64,000 bases of DNA from Asaia sp037151935 (GTDB lineage Bacteria; Pseudomonadota; Alphaproteobacteria; Acetobacterales; Acetobacteraceae), in NCBI RefSeq assembly GCF_051628905.1, contig NZ_CP157575.1, forward strand, positions 558,001 to 622,000, in the 5' to 3' direction. Position numbers and translations under genes: made by a program. Position 1 is the stretch's first letter, and each line of letters opens with the position of its first letter. Positions 1 to 8,752 of this stretch are shown here, in pieces. Under the pieces are notes generated by a model that saw only the letters and a list, made by a program, of their open reading frames with translations, was not told the DNA's origin and searched no databases.

Positions 1-353
1 AAATCCGTATCGAGCCCTGCAACGCTGATATCGACCCCAGCAGCGAGGCTTTTGCCGATATCGGCCACCACATCGCCCCTGTAGTGCGGTGCGATCATGA
101 AATGCCCCTCATCAAGAAGGATATGCCCGAAACGCGCAAAATCATCGGGCCAGGATGAGACGGAACGCGCGGGGCGGCGTAGCCCGACACGGCTGTGGAT
201 GCTTGCCCCAGAGCGCGTGTCGAAAGCCGGGGCGAGACAGAGGGTCTTTTCCTCCTCGGGGTGGTCCTGAAGCAGATGCGCCGATTTTCCAGCAAACATC
301 GGGCCTGCATAGACGGTCAGAATTCCCCTGCTCACGACGCTTTCTCCACTCAT
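1..353 (-). CDS. tdk: Thymidine kinase, partial (cut by left window edge)
   Basis: Type II thymidine kinase, which phosphorylates deoxythymidine to dTMP in the cytoplasmic salvage pathway. Only the first 117 codons or so lie inside the window; the frame runs off the left edge without a stop. Reading from the ATG at 353, the protein shows the P-loop GPMFAGKS at residues 17-24, the Walker B and catalytic-acid region DEGHF at 81-85 (the usual form is DEAQF) and GLDTDF at 113-118, in the order expected for the family. The C-terminal zinc-binding and lasso parts are outside. It is divergent from trpS with about 105 bp between them. The family call is firm from motif order. The Gly-His in place of Ala-Gln is a small oddity. 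Confidence 0.9.
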   Translation of the reverse strand, partial: MSGESVVSRGILTVYAGPMFAGKSAHLLQDHPEEEKTLCLAPAFDTRSGASIHSRVGLRRPARSVSSWPDDFARFGHILLDEGHFMIAPHYRGDVVADIGKSLAAGVDISVAGLDTD

Positions 354-459
354 ACAGGCTTCCATCCTTCAAGGTGCCGCGCAGCCCTTACAGCCATTTG
401 CGCGGGCTCGGCAATCTTTCCCCTTGACCGTTCGCAAGACGCATTCGACAACATCGGCC

Positions 460-1455
460 ATGCAACGTGTATTTTCCGGCATCCAGCCGACCGGCGTCCC
501 CCAGCTTGGCAATTATCTTGGCGCGATCCGCAACTGGGTGCGGCTGCAGGAAGACCATGACTGCGTGTTCTGTCTGGTCGACATGCACGCCCTCACCGTT
601 TTTCGCGAACCCGAGCAGTTGCGGCGCGATAATCTGGCGCAGGCTGCCTGCCTGATCGCCTCGGGCATCGATCCTGAAAAGCATGTGCTTTACAATCAGT
701 CTGCCGTGAGCGCCCATGCGCGCCTAGGCTGGATCTTCAACTGCGTGGTACGCCTTGGCTGGCTGAACCGCATGACGCAGTTCAAGGAAAAGGCCGGCAA
801 GGACCGCGAGCAGCATTCTGCCGGGTTGTTCGTCTATCCCGCGCTGATGGCCGCCGATATCCACGCTTTTCACGCCACGCGCGTGCCGGTAGGCGAAGAC
901 CAGAAACAGCATCTCGAAATTGCCAATGATATCGGCGCGAAGTTCAACCATGATTACGGGGTCGATTTCTTCCCCATGATCGAGCCGCTGATCCCGCCTT
1001 CGGCGGCGCGCGTCATGAGCCTGCGCGATGGCACGAAGAAAATGTCGAAATCCGACCCTTCCGCCCAGTCACGTATCGAACTGACCGACACGGCGGACGA
1101 TATCGCGCTCAAGATACGCAAGGCTAAGTCCGATACCGAAGCCCTTCCCTCCGAGGCCCCCGGTCTGGAAGGCCGCCCCGAAGCGCGCAATCTGGTGACA
1201 ATCTATGCCGCCATGGCCAATCAGGGCATTGATGAGGTACTGGCGCGGTTCGGCGGCCAGGGTTTCGGCCCGTTCAAGGCCGCTCTTGCCGAGCTGCTGG
1301 TCGCGACGCTTTCGCCTGTCGCGAATGAAACGCGCCGCCTGCTCGAAGACCGCGCCCACCTCGAGCGTGTTCTGCGAGAGGGTGCAGCACGGGCCAATGC
1401 CATTGCAGAGCCCATCGTCAGCGAAGCGGAACGACTGGTCGGCTATCTGCGCTAA
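460..1455 (+). CDS. trpS: Tryptophanyl-tRNA synthetase
   Basis: Class I aminoacyl-tRNA synthetase that charges tRNA-Trp. From the ATG at 460 the product is 331 residues, the normal bacterial TrpS length. It opens with the FSGIQPTG segment and the HIGH-equivalent GNYLGA near residues 17-22; KMSKS is intact at about 194-198, followed by DPSAQSRI. A TTG at 424 would add twelve residues before the conserved start, so the ATG at 460 is preferred. Neither start has a strong ribosome binding site. The YjbQ-type gene follows after 32 bases and probably shares the transcript. Confidence 0.96.
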   Translation: MQRVFSGIQPTGVPQLGNYLGAIRNWVRLQEDHDCVFCLVDMHALTVFREPEQLRRDNLAQAACLIASGIDPEKHVLYNQSAVSAHARLGWIFNCVVRLGWLNRMTQFKEKAGKDREQHSAGLFVYPALMAADIHAFHATRVPVGEDQKQHLEIANDIGAKFNHDYGVDFFPMIEPLIPPSAARVMSLRDGTKKMSKSDPSAQSRIELTDTADDIALKIRKAKSDTEALPSEAPGLEGRPEARNLVTIYAAMANQGIDEVLARFGGQGFGPFKAALAELLVATLSPVANETRRLLEDRAHLERVLREGAARANAIAEPIVSEAERLVGYLR

Positions 1456-1487
1456 CCTTGGCGACAGAGCGAGACAGGACACCGGAT

Positions 1488-1904
1488 ATGCAACAGGCTT
1501 TTCATCGTCTTTCCATACGCACTCCTGGCAAGGGCCTGACCATGATCACCGGCCCGGTGCTCGACTGGGTCGCAACCACTGGTATCGAAGAGGGGCTGCT
1601 GACACTCTGGTGCCGCCATACCTCGGCGTCTCTCATCGTTCAGGAAAACGCCGATCCGACCGTGCAGCAAGATATCGCCAGCTATTTCGACGATCTCGTG
1701 CCTGAAGCACGCGCCTATCGTCACGATTACGAAGGCGCGGATGACATGCCCGCCCATATTCGCTCGGTTTTGACCAATGTGCAGCTGACAATCCCGGTCA
1801 TGGCCGGTGAGCCCGTTCTAGGCACCTGGCAAGGGATCTATCTTTTCGAGCATCGCCGCTCCCCTCACAGCCGCGAAATCGTGCTGCATCTTCTCGGCAA
1901 CTGA
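1488..1904 (+). CDS. yjbQ: YjbQ/UPF0047 family protein
   Basis: Small protein of 138 residues matching the YjbQ (UPF0047) family along its full length. Visible hallmarks are LWCRHTSASLIVQENADP, then DDMPAHIRSVLT and the late GTWQGIYLFEHR segment. Family members form trimers with a conserved His/Glu pocket, and a thiamine-phosphate-synthase-like side activity has been reported for E. coli YjbQ; the physiological role is not settled. The ATG at 1488 is chosen because the conserved FHRLSIRT strand begins there; an in-frame TTG at 1458 lies further up. It follows trpS closely, and the beta-helix gene starts 5 bases after its stop, so the three may be cotranscribed. Confidence 0.88.
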   Translation: MQQAFHRLSIRTPGKGLTMITGPVLDWVATTGIEEGLLTLWCRHTSASLIVQENADPTVQQDIASYFDDLVPEARAYRHDYEGADDMPAHIRSVLTNVQLTIPVMAGEPVLGTWQGIYLFEHRRSPHSREIVLHLLGN

Positions 1905-1908
1905 CGCA

Positions 1909-3078
1909 ATGACCCAAATCGGTGTCGCAATCGGCGTTGCAGTCGGGCTGTTAATGACTGTCCCGATCGCCGCCCGAGCCGAGATCGGACTGGATGTCAC
2001 TCAATTCGGCGCGCGTTGCGACGACAAGTGCGATGACACGAAAAGCATTCAGGACGCGATAGATGCTGCCACGGCGAAAGGCGTTGCGCTTTCCCTGTCC
2101 GGCATCTGCCGCGTAAAAACCCTGAGAGTGCCCGTCACCGCCAAGACCTTTATAGTGGAGGGTAATAACGCCACGCTCCGCTTTCTTGCGGGCGGATTAG
2201 TGCTCAGCGCCCCCCAACCCGGCACGGCCGTCATTCCCTACGTTATCCGCAATCTGAAACTGCGCTCGGTCAACGCCTATGCCGATACGGCGATCAGCGT
2301 GCGCGGCGCATTCAAGGGGCTGGTCGAGAACGTCAATATCGACCGCTTCAGGAACGGGGTCGAACTCATCGCAACCTCGGATAATATCGTCAGAGGCTCG
2401 TTCTTCGATTCCTTCGGCGATTCCAACGCGGTGCTGATAAGCGGCACCATGTCAGGCAGTCAAACCATCTCGGCCTATGCGTCGAATAATACGGTGACCG
2501 ATGTAACCGACATCCACGGCACAGGGATTTTCATCGGGCCCGGTGTGCAAGGCACGAAAATCCGCAATCTGCGGGTGCTGGAAGGCTGGTACGGCATCTA
2601 TGCTGTCGACGGTAAAGGCGACGAGGATCTGAGTGTTTCGGATTCCTATCTGGAAGGAAGACGCGCCGGGTTGTTCGCCGATGGGGTCGATCTCACGCGC
2701 GTGGTGAATTGTAGCGCCGATCTGCCCTCAAGCGGGGCCGATCCCGGCTGGGCCGGTTTTCATATGGACCGCATGTACGGCGGTATTCTTGCGAATTCGA
2801 GCGTCTGGGGGGCGGCTGCCGCGCATTCGCCGGTCATCGTCGCAGGGGGCAATATCAATGTGATCGGCAATCAGGTGACGGGACCGGCCCAAGGCCCGTG
2901 CATGAAGCTGATCCCGTTCCCCAAACCCGACGATTCTCCGCTCCTGGTATCGAACAACACCTGCTGGGCATCGGGCGGCTATGAGGTGGCAGGGCGCGGC
3001 CCGATTGCGGGCAGCCATAATCTCTGGTCACGCCCCGATAACCATCACCTCATGGCGCGTGACTTCCCCAATCCCTGA
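1909..3078 (+). CDS. Secreted right-handed beta-helix (pectate-lyase-3-like) protein
   Basis: Protein of 389 residues with a Sec signal peptide (hydrophobic residues about 4-22, cleavage likely after ARA). The mature N-terminus has the signature DVTQFGARCDDKCDDTKSIQ, typical of the pectate-lyase-3/tailspike-type N-terminal segment, followed by rows of short Asn- and Val-rich repeats (IRNLKLRSVN, VENVNIDRFRN, IRNLRVLEGWYG) expected of a parallel beta-helix. Such proteins are polysaccharide lyases, hydrolases or epimerases, or only bind polysaccharide; no catalytic residues can be assigned here. Periplasmic or extracellular location is inferred. It starts 5 bases after yjbQ and converges with the RNase T2 gene. 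Confidence 0.72.
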   Translation: MTQIGVAIGVAVGLLMTVPIAARAEIGLDVTQFGARCDDKCDDTKSIQDAIDAATAKGVALSLSGICRVKTLRVPVTAKTFIVEGNNATLRFLAGGLVLSAPQPGTAVIPYVIRNLKLRSVNAYADTAISVRGAFKGLVENVNIDRFRNGVELIATSDNIVRGSFFDSFGDSNAVLISGTMSGSQTISAYASNNTVTDVTDIHGTGIFIGPGVQGTKIRNLRVLEGWYGIYAVDGKGDEDLSVSDSYLEGRRAGLFADGVDLTRVVNCSADLPSSGADPGWAGFHMDRMYGGILANSSVWGAAAAHSPVIVAGGNINVIGNQVTGPAQGPCMKLIPFPKPDDSPLLVSNNTCWASGGYEVAGRGPIAGSHNLWSRPDNHHLMARDFPNP

Positions 3079-3099
3079 GCGCATCGCGGTGAGATGCGC
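3079..3099. terminator. Inverted repeat between convergent genes
   Basis: A 7-bp perfect stem (GCGCATC/GATGCGC) with a 7-nt loop starts directly after the beta-helix stop codon and before the 3' end of the convergent RNase T2 gene. There is no T-tract on either strand, so intrinsic terminator function is only possible. Confidence 0.35.
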
Positions 3100-3112
3100 G
3101 CTGAAAGACGTT

Positions 3113-3850
3113 TCACCAGTTTCGGAGCCAGAATTGGGCGGGGCAGTTATCCTGCATCTGGGGTGAGTCCAGATAGCTTTCGGCGCCGGGAAATTTGCCC
3201 ATGTGCTCCGGATTGAGGGTGAACCATAGTTGAGTCAGTACCACGCGCTTTGCGTGATCGGTTTCGCATCGAAGCTGAAGCGCCCTCGGCTGGGTTGCGC
3301 CGGTCGCCGAGCGGAAAAACGACAGCACCTCATCATGCCCCACCACCGTACCGGCGCGGGCTGCCAGAAATTCCATCATCGGCGAGCGGGAAAACCGCAG
3401 TTGAAGCGCGCTCGCCTTGGCAAAGAACACGCCCGGATCGTAACCGAAACAGGCCCCGTGCTTGACCCATTCATGGGTCAGCAGTGAAGGGTTGGTATGC
3501 GGCATGATCTCGCCGAGCGTGCGCAGCATGGCGTTATCAAGCACGGGTGGCGGTGCATCGGGGCCGAATAACCCGCAGCCTTCACGCCACCACCGCTCGA
3601 CCGGCACATTCTGCGCCTCAAGCGAATGGGGTTCCGACGCCCAGAGCCCATGCAGACCGACGAGCGATTGATGCGGCTGATCGGCGGTGCAGCCTGACCC
3701 GACAGTGCAGAAACCGGGCTGCCAGGTGAGCGCCAGCGTGTTGTGGTCGAAATCACCATGCGCAAGCGGCACGAGCGCAGAGGGATGCGACACCGAGCCC
3801 GCGCATCCGGCGAGAAACAGAACCGAAAAAGCGACAAGCTTGCGTATCAT
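3113..3850 (-). CDS. Ribonuclease T2 family protein (lipoprotein)
   Basis: RNase T2/RNase I-type endoribonuclease of 245 residues. Both catalytic signatures are visible: GLHGLWASE (CAS-1, with the first catalytic His) and HEWVKHGACFG (CAS-2). ALTWQPGFC is the usual entry strand, and several cysteines fit the disulfide pattern of the family. The N-terminus is a lipoprotein signal (FSVLFLAGCAG) with the lipobox Cys near residue 16, so the enzyme is probably membrane-tethered in the periplasm. The stop of the neighbouring fghA overlaps its start (ATGA-type overlap near 3847-3850), so it probably lies at the end of the frmA-fghA transcript. Periplasmic RNA scavenging is the likely role. Confidence 0.9.
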   Translation of the reverse strand: MIRKLVAFSVLFLAGCAGSVSHPSALVPLAHGDFDHNTLALTWQPGFCTVGSGCTADQPHQSLVGLHGLWASEPHSLEAQNVPVERWWREGCGLFGPDAPPPVLDNAMLRTLGEIMPHTNPSLLTHEWVKHGACFGYDPGVFFAKASALQLRFSRSPMMEFLAARAGTVVGHDEVLSFFRSATGATQPRALQLRCETDHAKRVVLTQLWFTLNPEHMGKFPGAESYLDSPQMQDNCPAQFWLRNW

Positions 3851-4701
3851 GAACAGGCTCCCAGAAGACGTGCATGATGGGCGACATGATCGGCGATCAC
3901 ACTCTGGATGAACCAGTAGGAATGATCGTAGCCCTCATGATAGCGCAGCGTAAGCGGCTGACCTGCCCGGGCTGCAGCATTCTCGATCAGATCGGGGCGC
4001 AGTTCGCGCGCGAGGAACTGGTCTGCCGTGCCCTGGTCGATAAGAATTTCTCCCGGATGGCGCTTGCCTGACTCTATCAGTGAGACCGCGTCCCAGTCCT
4101 TCCAGCTTTCCCGGTTTTCCCCGAGATAGGCCGTAAAGGCCTTCTCGCCCCAAGGCACCGCAGCAGGATGCACGATCGGCGCGAGCGCGCTGACAGAGTG
4201 CCATAGCGAGGGGTCGCGCAGCCCGTGAACGAGGGCGCCGTGACCGCCCATCGAATGCCCCATGATGCCGAATGGCGCGCCATCCTGACCGAACTCTGTC
4301 CTTACAAGACGCGGCAACTCATCCGAGACATAGCTCCCCATGCGATAATGATTCGCCCAGGGTGACTGAGTCGCATCGAGGTAGAACCCCGCGCCTGTGC
4401 CGAGATCGTAGCCCTCCGCTTCGCCACTGACCCCTGCCCCTCTGGGCGACGTGTCGGGGGCGACGAGCATGATACCGCAGGCAGCGGCCTCGGCGATAAT
4501 CGTGGATTTCTGCAAGAACGTCTCATGGGTGCAGGTCAGACCGGCCAGCAGAAACAGCACAGGCACCTTTTCTCCCCGCAAGGCCTGTGCGGGCTGGAAC
4601 ACCATGAACTGCGCATCGAGGCCAAGGCTGTTAGACCGATGCGACATCGCAACGACGGCGCCACCATGGCAAAGCTGGTGCGAGAGCGCCTCGACGCTCA
4701 T
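3847..4701 (-). CDS. fghA: S-formylglutathione hydrolase
   Basis: Alpha/beta-hydrolase of 284 residues (esterase D family) that hydrolyses S-formylglutathione to formate and glutathione, the second step of glutathione-dependent formaldehyde removal. Seen: LLAGLTCTHETF near the N-terminus, the nucleophile elbow GHSMGGHGA, the acid region DQGTADQF and the catalytic His in GYDHSYWF. The start at 4701 is fixed by an ATGA overlap with the frmA stop and by the length of the family; the frame is open further upstream but that part lies inside frmA. The gene is translationally coupled to frmA. Confidence 0.95.
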   Translation of the reverse strand: MSVEALSHQLCHGGAVVAMSHRSNSLGLDAQFMVFQPAQALRGEKVPVLFLLAGLTCTHETFLQKSTIIAEAAACGIMLVAPDTSPRGAGVSGEAEGYDLGTGAGFYLDATQSPWANHYRMGSYVSDELPRLVRTEFGQDGAPFGIMGHSMGGHGALVHGLRDPSLWHSVSALAPIVHPAAVPWGEKAFTAYLGENRESWKDWDAVSLIESGKRHPGEILIDQGTADQFLARELRPDLIENAAARAGQPLTLRYHEGYDHSYWFIQSVIADHVAHHARLLGACS

Positions 4702-5819
4702 GCGTCGAATTCCACGACCGAGCGGATCGACTTGCCCTGGCTCATCAGATCGAAGCCGTGATTGATCTCCGAGAGCTTCAGATGCTGCGTGATCAGGGAG
4801 TCGATATCGATCCGTCCTTCCATATACATATCCACGATCTTGGGCACATCGGTGCGCCCGCGCGCGCCACCGAAAGCCGAACCGATCCAGCGACGCCCCG
4901 TCACAAGCTGGAAAGGACGCGTGCTGATTTCCTGGCCCGCTCCAGCCACGCCGATCACGCAGGAAACACCCCAGCCACGATGCGCGCATTCGAGCGCCTG
5001 ACGCATCAGCTTGACGTTACCAACGCATTCAAAAGTGTAATCCGCCCCGCCGCCAGTCAGCTCGACCAGATGCCCGACCAGATCGCCGTCTGGGCCGAGA
5101 TCGGCAGGATTGACGAAATGGGTCATGCCAAACTGGCGGGCGATCCCGGCACGTTGCGGGTTGAGATCGACGCCGATGATCTGGCGCGCACCGACCATCT
5201 TGGCCCCCTGGATGACGTTGAGACCGATGCCACCTAGGCCGAAGACGACGACAGTAGAGTTGGCCTCGACCTTAGCCGTGAACAGCACCGCGCCGATACC
5301 CGTGGTCACGCCGCAACCGATATAACAGATCTTGTCCAGAGGCGCGTCGCTGCGCACCTTGGCGAGAGCAATCTCCGGCAGGACGGTGTAATTCGCGAAG
5401 GTCGAGCAGCCCATATAATGATGCACCGGCTTGCCACGATACGAGAAACGCGTCGTGCCATCGGGCATCAGCCCCTTGCCCTGAGTCGAGCGGATGGACG
5501 TGCAGAGATTGGTCTTACGCGACAGGCACGACGGACAGGAGCGGCATTCCGGTGTATAGAGCGGAATAACATGGTCGCCCGGTTTGAGAGACGTGACGCC
5601 TGCACCCACCTCGCGCACGATGCCCGCGCCCTCATGGCCCAGAATCGCCGGGAACAATCCCTCGGGGTCAGCACCAGACATGGTGAACTTGTCGGTGTGG
5701 CACAGCCCTGTGGCCTTGATTTCTACCAGAACCTCTCCCGCGCGCGGCCCCTCAAGCTGAACGGTGTCGATTTCGAGGGGGCGGCCAGGTTCGAGAGCCA
5801 AAGCAGCAATCACATCCAT
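4698..5819 (-). CDS. frmA: S-(hydroxymethyl)glutathione dehydrogenase / class III alcohol dehydrogenase
   Basis: Zinc-dependent NAD-linked dehydrogenase of 373 residues that oxidises S-hydroxymethylglutathione (formaldehyde adduct) to S-formylglutathione. Seen: catalytic-zinc region GLCHTDKFT and GHEGAGIV, the four-cysteine structural-zinc loop CRSCPSCLSRKTNLC, the nucleotide-binding GLGGIGLNV, and the class III C-terminus. The ATG at 5819 is preferred to the one at 5852, because MDVIAALALEPG aligns with the usual family start and GGAG sits 9 bases upstream. It heads a frmA-fghA pair. No frmR repressor gene is adjacent. gshA, needed for the glutathione cofactor, lies 46 kb away in the same window. 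Confidence 0.96.
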   Translation of the reverse strand: MDVIAALALEPGRPLEIDTVQLEGPRAGEVLVEIKATGLCHTDKFTMSGADPEGLFPAILGHEGAGIVREVGAGVTSLKPGDHVIPLYTPECRSCPSCLSRKTNLCTSIRSTQGKGLMPDGTTRFSYRGKPVHHYMGCSTFANYTVLPEIALAKVRSDAPLDKICYIGCGVTTGIGAVLFTAKVEANSTVVVFGLGGIGLNVIQGAKMVGARQIIGVDLNPQRAGIARQFGMTHFVNPADLGPDGDLVGHLVELTGGGADYTFECVGNVKLMRQALECAHRGWGVSCVIGVAGAGQEISTRPFQLVTGRRWIGSAFGGARGRTDVPKIVDMYMEGRIDIDSLITQHLKLSEINHGFDLMSQGKSIRSVVEFDA

Positions 5820-5952
5820 TGACGGGAACTCCAGTGAAAGAAGATGATTCACGATACGTCACAAAACGGTGACAGTTTTAACGAGTTTTATGCGCAGCGT
5901 CTTGGATAAGATGCCCCAGTTTCTGACCTAATAGACTGAGGACCGATATACC

Positions 5953-6828
5953 TTGATCGTCGACAAGAATTACGGCCTGTGGATTCTCCTGCGCGAGACC
6001 GCCCTGCCCCTTGGTATTCTCGCTCTCTGGGACCTCGTTGTCGTTATTCTCTATCAGGTGTTCCATCAGGAATGGATGGAACAACCAGCCTTGCCGATCT
6101 CATTGATGGGCTCTGCCCTCGCCCTGTTTCTCGGCGTGCGCAACAATGCAGCCTATGCACGCTGGTGGGAAGGTCGCTCGCTCTGGGGCCTGATTACGAA
6201 CAACTCCCGCTCCTTCGCCCGTGAAGCTGCAACGCTTCTAGGCGGTCGCCCCGATCTGGCCAAGGCGATGGCCGCCTATCCCTACCTGCTGCGCACGGCG
6301 CTCTCGAATACCGAGCAAGGCCCTGACGCAAGGCGTCTGCTATCGCCGGACATGTATGAACGCGTGATGGCACGCACGAACAAGCCCAACGCCCTGCTTT
6401 ATGAAATCGGCCTCGGTGTCGCCGAAGAGGTCGAGCGCAAGAAGATCGACGGTGCCGTGCATGGCACGATCGACCGCATTCTTTCAGACCTGGCCAATGC
6501 CCAGGGCGGCCTCGAGCGCATCAAGAACACGCCTTTGCCGGTGCAGTATTCCGTCCTGCCCCTGCTGGTGGTGCATGTATTTTGCATCGTTCTGCCATTT
6601 TCGGCAGTGCAGACACTCGGCTGGATCACCCCGCTAGGCTCCAGCCTTGTGGGCTTTCTCTTCCAGGCGCTCGACAAGAGCGGTCGCGACCTGCAGGAGC
6701 CATTCGTTCCCAGCAGACACGCCCTGCCCATGCTGACCATGGCCCGCACAATCGAGATCGACCTGCTTCAGCCCATTGGCGAACCGGTAGGCGGCCCGAT
6801 CCCGCCGCAGGGCGGCGTGCAGCCCTAA
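5953..6828 (+). CDS. Bestrophin-like (RFP-TM/UPF0187) membrane channel
   Basis: Membrane protein of 291 residues of the prokaryotic bestrophin group, pentameric anion or cation channels. Typical features: an N-terminal hydrophobic helix (residues about 12-35), the segment LGVRNNAAYARWWEGRSLWG, a conserved Asn-Ser-Arg pair after it, and a second pair of helices around residues 195-240 (LPLLVVHVFCIVLPF). The start is a TTG at 5953, supported by GAGGA about 8 bases upstream; no ATG is available in frame. It is divergent from frmA with a gap of about 130 bp. The transported ion cannot be told from sequence. Confidence 0.85.
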   Translation: MIVDKNYGLWILLRETALPLGILALWDLVVVILYQVFHQEWMEQPALPISLMGSALALFLGVRNNAAYARWWEGRSLWGLITNNSRSFAREAATLLGGRPDLAKAMAAYPYLLRTALSNTEQGPDARRLLSPDMYERVMARTNKPNALLYEIGLGVAEEVERKKIDGAVHGTIDRILSDLANAQGGLERIKNTPLPVQYSVLPLLVVHVFCIVLPFSAVQTLGWITPLGSSLVGFLFQALDKSGRDLQEPFVPSRHALPMLTMARTIEIDLLQPIGEPVGGPIPPQGGVQP

Positions 6829-6874
6829 TGAGACCACGAGACAAGCTGAGGAATTTCTGATACAAGCTCTCGTT

Positions 6875-7465
6875 ATGAGCACGTTCAAAACTCCTCCCAA
6901 GGGCGGCATGACAGACGCGATGGCGCGCACCGCCGCTGCGCTGACCGCAACTCAGGCTGACTCTCATGGCGGCGATGACGATCCCTTTCAGGAAGGGGAT
7001 TCCATCGTCTACGCCGCACATGGTGTAGGCCGCGTGGACCGCATCGGCATTGACGAAATCGCGGGAACGAAGCTGGAAATCATTCAGATTTCCTTCCCCG
7101 GCAACCAGATGACGTTGCGTATTCCGCTTTCGAAGGCCCGCAAATCGGGCCTGCGCAAGATCGTGACGCGCGATATCGTCGAAAAGGCGATGTCGATCAT
7201 CAAGGGCAAGCCCCATGTCAGCAAGGGCATGTGGGCCCGTCGCGCGGTGGCTTATCAGGAAAAGATCAACTCTGGCGATCTGATCCAGATTGCCGAAGTG
7301 CTGCGCGACCTGCGCCGCAATGTCGACAGTCTCGATGGCAGCTTCAGCGAGCGCAAGCTCTTCGAAGCCGCTCAGGAGCGCTTCGTCAGCGAAGTGGCGG
7401 TTCTCGAAAACAAGGACCCCACGGCCGTTCTTCAGGCCCTGACCGAGACCATGAAGGCCGCCTGA
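6875..7465 (+). CDS. carD: CarD-family transcription regulator
   Basis: Protein of 196 residues. After a variable N-terminal tail of about 40 residues comes the RNA-polymerase-interacting domain (FQEGDSIVYAAHGVGRVDRI, then LRIPLSKA), followed by the all-helical C-terminal domain (IVEKAMSIIKG, WARRAVAYQEKINSGD, LRRNVDSLDGSFSERKLFE). This is the standard architecture of CarD in alphaproteobacteria, where it binds RNA polymerase beta and stabilises open complexes at many promoters. No good ribosome binding site is seen at the ATG at 6875; the ATG at 6908 is an alternative. A likely terminator follows at 7517. Confidence 0.95.
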   Translation: MSTFKTPPKGGMTDAMARTAAALTATQADSHGGDDDPFQEGDSIVYAAHGVGRVDRIGIDEIAGTKLEIIQISFPGNQMTLRIPLSKARKSGLRKIVTRDIVEKAMSIIKGKPHVSKGMWARRAVAYQEKINSGDLIQIAEVLRDLRRNVDSLDGSFSERKLFEAAQERFVSEVAVLENKDPTAVLQALTETMKAA

Positions 7466-7516
7466 TCCGTCAGGCATCCTTTTTCGTTCACCGGCGTTTC
7501 ATCCTGCAATCTGATA

Positions 7517-7539
7517 GGGCAGCCCTTCACGGGCTGTCC
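7517..7539 (+). terminator. Hairpin after carD
   Basis: GGGCAGCCC pairs with GGGCTGTCC over 9 bp (one G-U) around a 5-nt loop, followed by a short pyrimidine run. It lies between carD and the next gene and probably ends the carD transcript. Confidence 0.6.
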
Positions 7540-7565
7540 CTTCCCTCGGAACAGGAGAGCGCCGC

Positions 7566-8366
7566 GTGACGGAACACACGACCAAACGGTTTGCAAACAA
7601 GAAAATCCTCATTACCGGAGCCTCACAGGGCATCGGCGAGGACGCAGCCCTGCATTTTGCTCGCGAAGGCGCTCAGGTCGCTATCAACGCGCGCAAGGCT
7701 GAAAAACTTCGCCCCCTTCTCGAGCGTCTCCCCAAGCCCGTCAGCGGTGAGCATCTCATCGTCGCCGGTGACATGGCCGTCGAGGAAGACGTCGATCGCG
7801 TGGTGAAAGAGACGATCGAAGGCTTCGGCGGTCTCGATGTTCTCATCTGCAATGCAGGCATGCAGATCGAATGCCCGTCTGAAGATATCGCCCTGAAAGA
7901 TTTCAATGCGGTCATGGCGGTGAATGTCACGGGCGTTGTGCTCTGTGCGCGGGCAGCCCTCAAATACTGGCGAGCCAATGACCAGAAGGGCAATATTCTG
8001 GTCAATAGCTCGGTCCATCAGCAGGTGCCGAAACCGCATTATCTTGGCTATTCCGCCAGCAAGGGCGCGGTCGGCAACATCGTGCGCACCCTGGCGCTCG
8101 AATATGCCCGCTACGGTATCCGCGTAAACGCTGTCGCCCCTGGTGCCATCGTGACCCCCATCAACGATGCCTGGACCAAGGACCCGGAGAAATACGAGGC
8201 GACGGCAAAGCATATTCCGATGCGTCGCCCGGGCGAGTGTCGTGAAATCTCCGACGCAATGGCCTTTCTCGCATCCGAAGAATCGAGTTATATCACCGGA
8301 CAGACCCTGTTCGTCGATGGCGGGCTCACGCTCTATGCCGATTTCGAACAGAACTGGTCTTCCTGA
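7566..8366 (+). CDS. Short-chain dehydrogenase/reductase (glucose 1-dehydrogenase-like)
   Basis: Classical SDR of 266 residues. Seen: the cofactor motif TGASQGIG near residues 17-24, the NAG motif in ICNAGMQ, the catalytic Ser in NSSVHQQ, YSASKGAVG with the Tyr-x3-Lys pair, and the C-terminal ITGQTLFVDGGLTLYADF that is common in glucose 1-dehydrogenase-like members. An Arg after the first strand (INARKAEK) suggests NADP(H). The start is GTG at 7566 with AGGAG in front. In acetic acid bacteria such enzymes act on polyols and sugars, but the substrate cannot be assigned. A receiver-domain gene follows after 20 bases. Confidence 0.88.
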   Translation: MTEHTTKRFANKKILITGASQGIGEDAALHFAREGAQVAINARKAEKLRPLLERLPKPVSGEHLIVAGDMAVEEDVDRVVKETIEGFGGLDVLICNAGMQIECPSEDIALKDFNAVMAVNVTGVVLCARAALKYWRANDQKGNILVNSSVHQQVPKPHYLGYSASKGAVGNIVRTLALEYARYGIRVNAVAPGAIVTPINDAWTKDPEKYEATAKHIPMRRPGECREISDAMAFLASEESSYITGQTLFVDGGLTLYADFEQNWSS

Positions 8367-8386
8367 ACCAACCGAGACCCGCGCCT

Positions 8387-8749
8387 ATGCCCACCCCGCC
8401 CACCGTCCTCGTCGTCGAGGATGATTTTCTGATCAGGACATGTCTGATCGAATTTCTGGAAGACAGCGACGTGTCGGTTCTGGAGGCGGAAAACTGTGCA
8501 ACGGCGCGCGGTTTCATTCATAGCGAACAACCTCTCGACCTCCTGATTATGGATATCTCACTTCCTGACGGAAGCGGTGCTGAGTTGGGTCAGGAGAGTC
8601 GGCAGATCCGCCCCGATCTGCCGATCATCTACACGACGGGCCACGGGATGAAGCTGGACGGCGCCTCACCGATCGACCGGGTCATGACGAAACCCTATCA
8701 GCTCGATGCCATTCTCACCGTTGTTCAAGAGCTGGTGCCGACGAGTTGA
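8387..8749 (+). CDS. Stand-alone response regulator receiver domain
   Basis: CheY-like receiver of 120 residues with no output domain. The acidic pocket is E11/D12/D13, the phosphoacceptor is D56 in LLIMDISLPDG, the switch Thr is in IIYTTGHG (83-84), and the conserved Lys is K102 followed by Pro. All active-site residues are present, so phosphorylation is expected. No histidine kinase or effector gene is adjacent. Short receivers of this form often work with hybrid kinases of the HWE/PAS type, but the partner here is unknown. It lies 20 bases after the SDR and 3 bases before the TPR gene, so it is probably cotranscribed with both. Confidence 0.9.
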   Translation: MPTPPTVLVVEDDFLIRTCLIEFLEDSDVSVLEAENCATARGFIHSEQPLDLLIMDISLPDGSGAELGQESRQIRPDLPIIYTTGHGMKLDGASPIDRVMTKPYQLDAILTVVQELVPTS

Positions 8750-8752
8750 GTC

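Noticed and set aside
5863..5879. AAAAC/GTTTT inverted repeat upstream of frmA
   Set aside because: Arms of only 5 bp and no adjacent frmR; too weak to call an operator.
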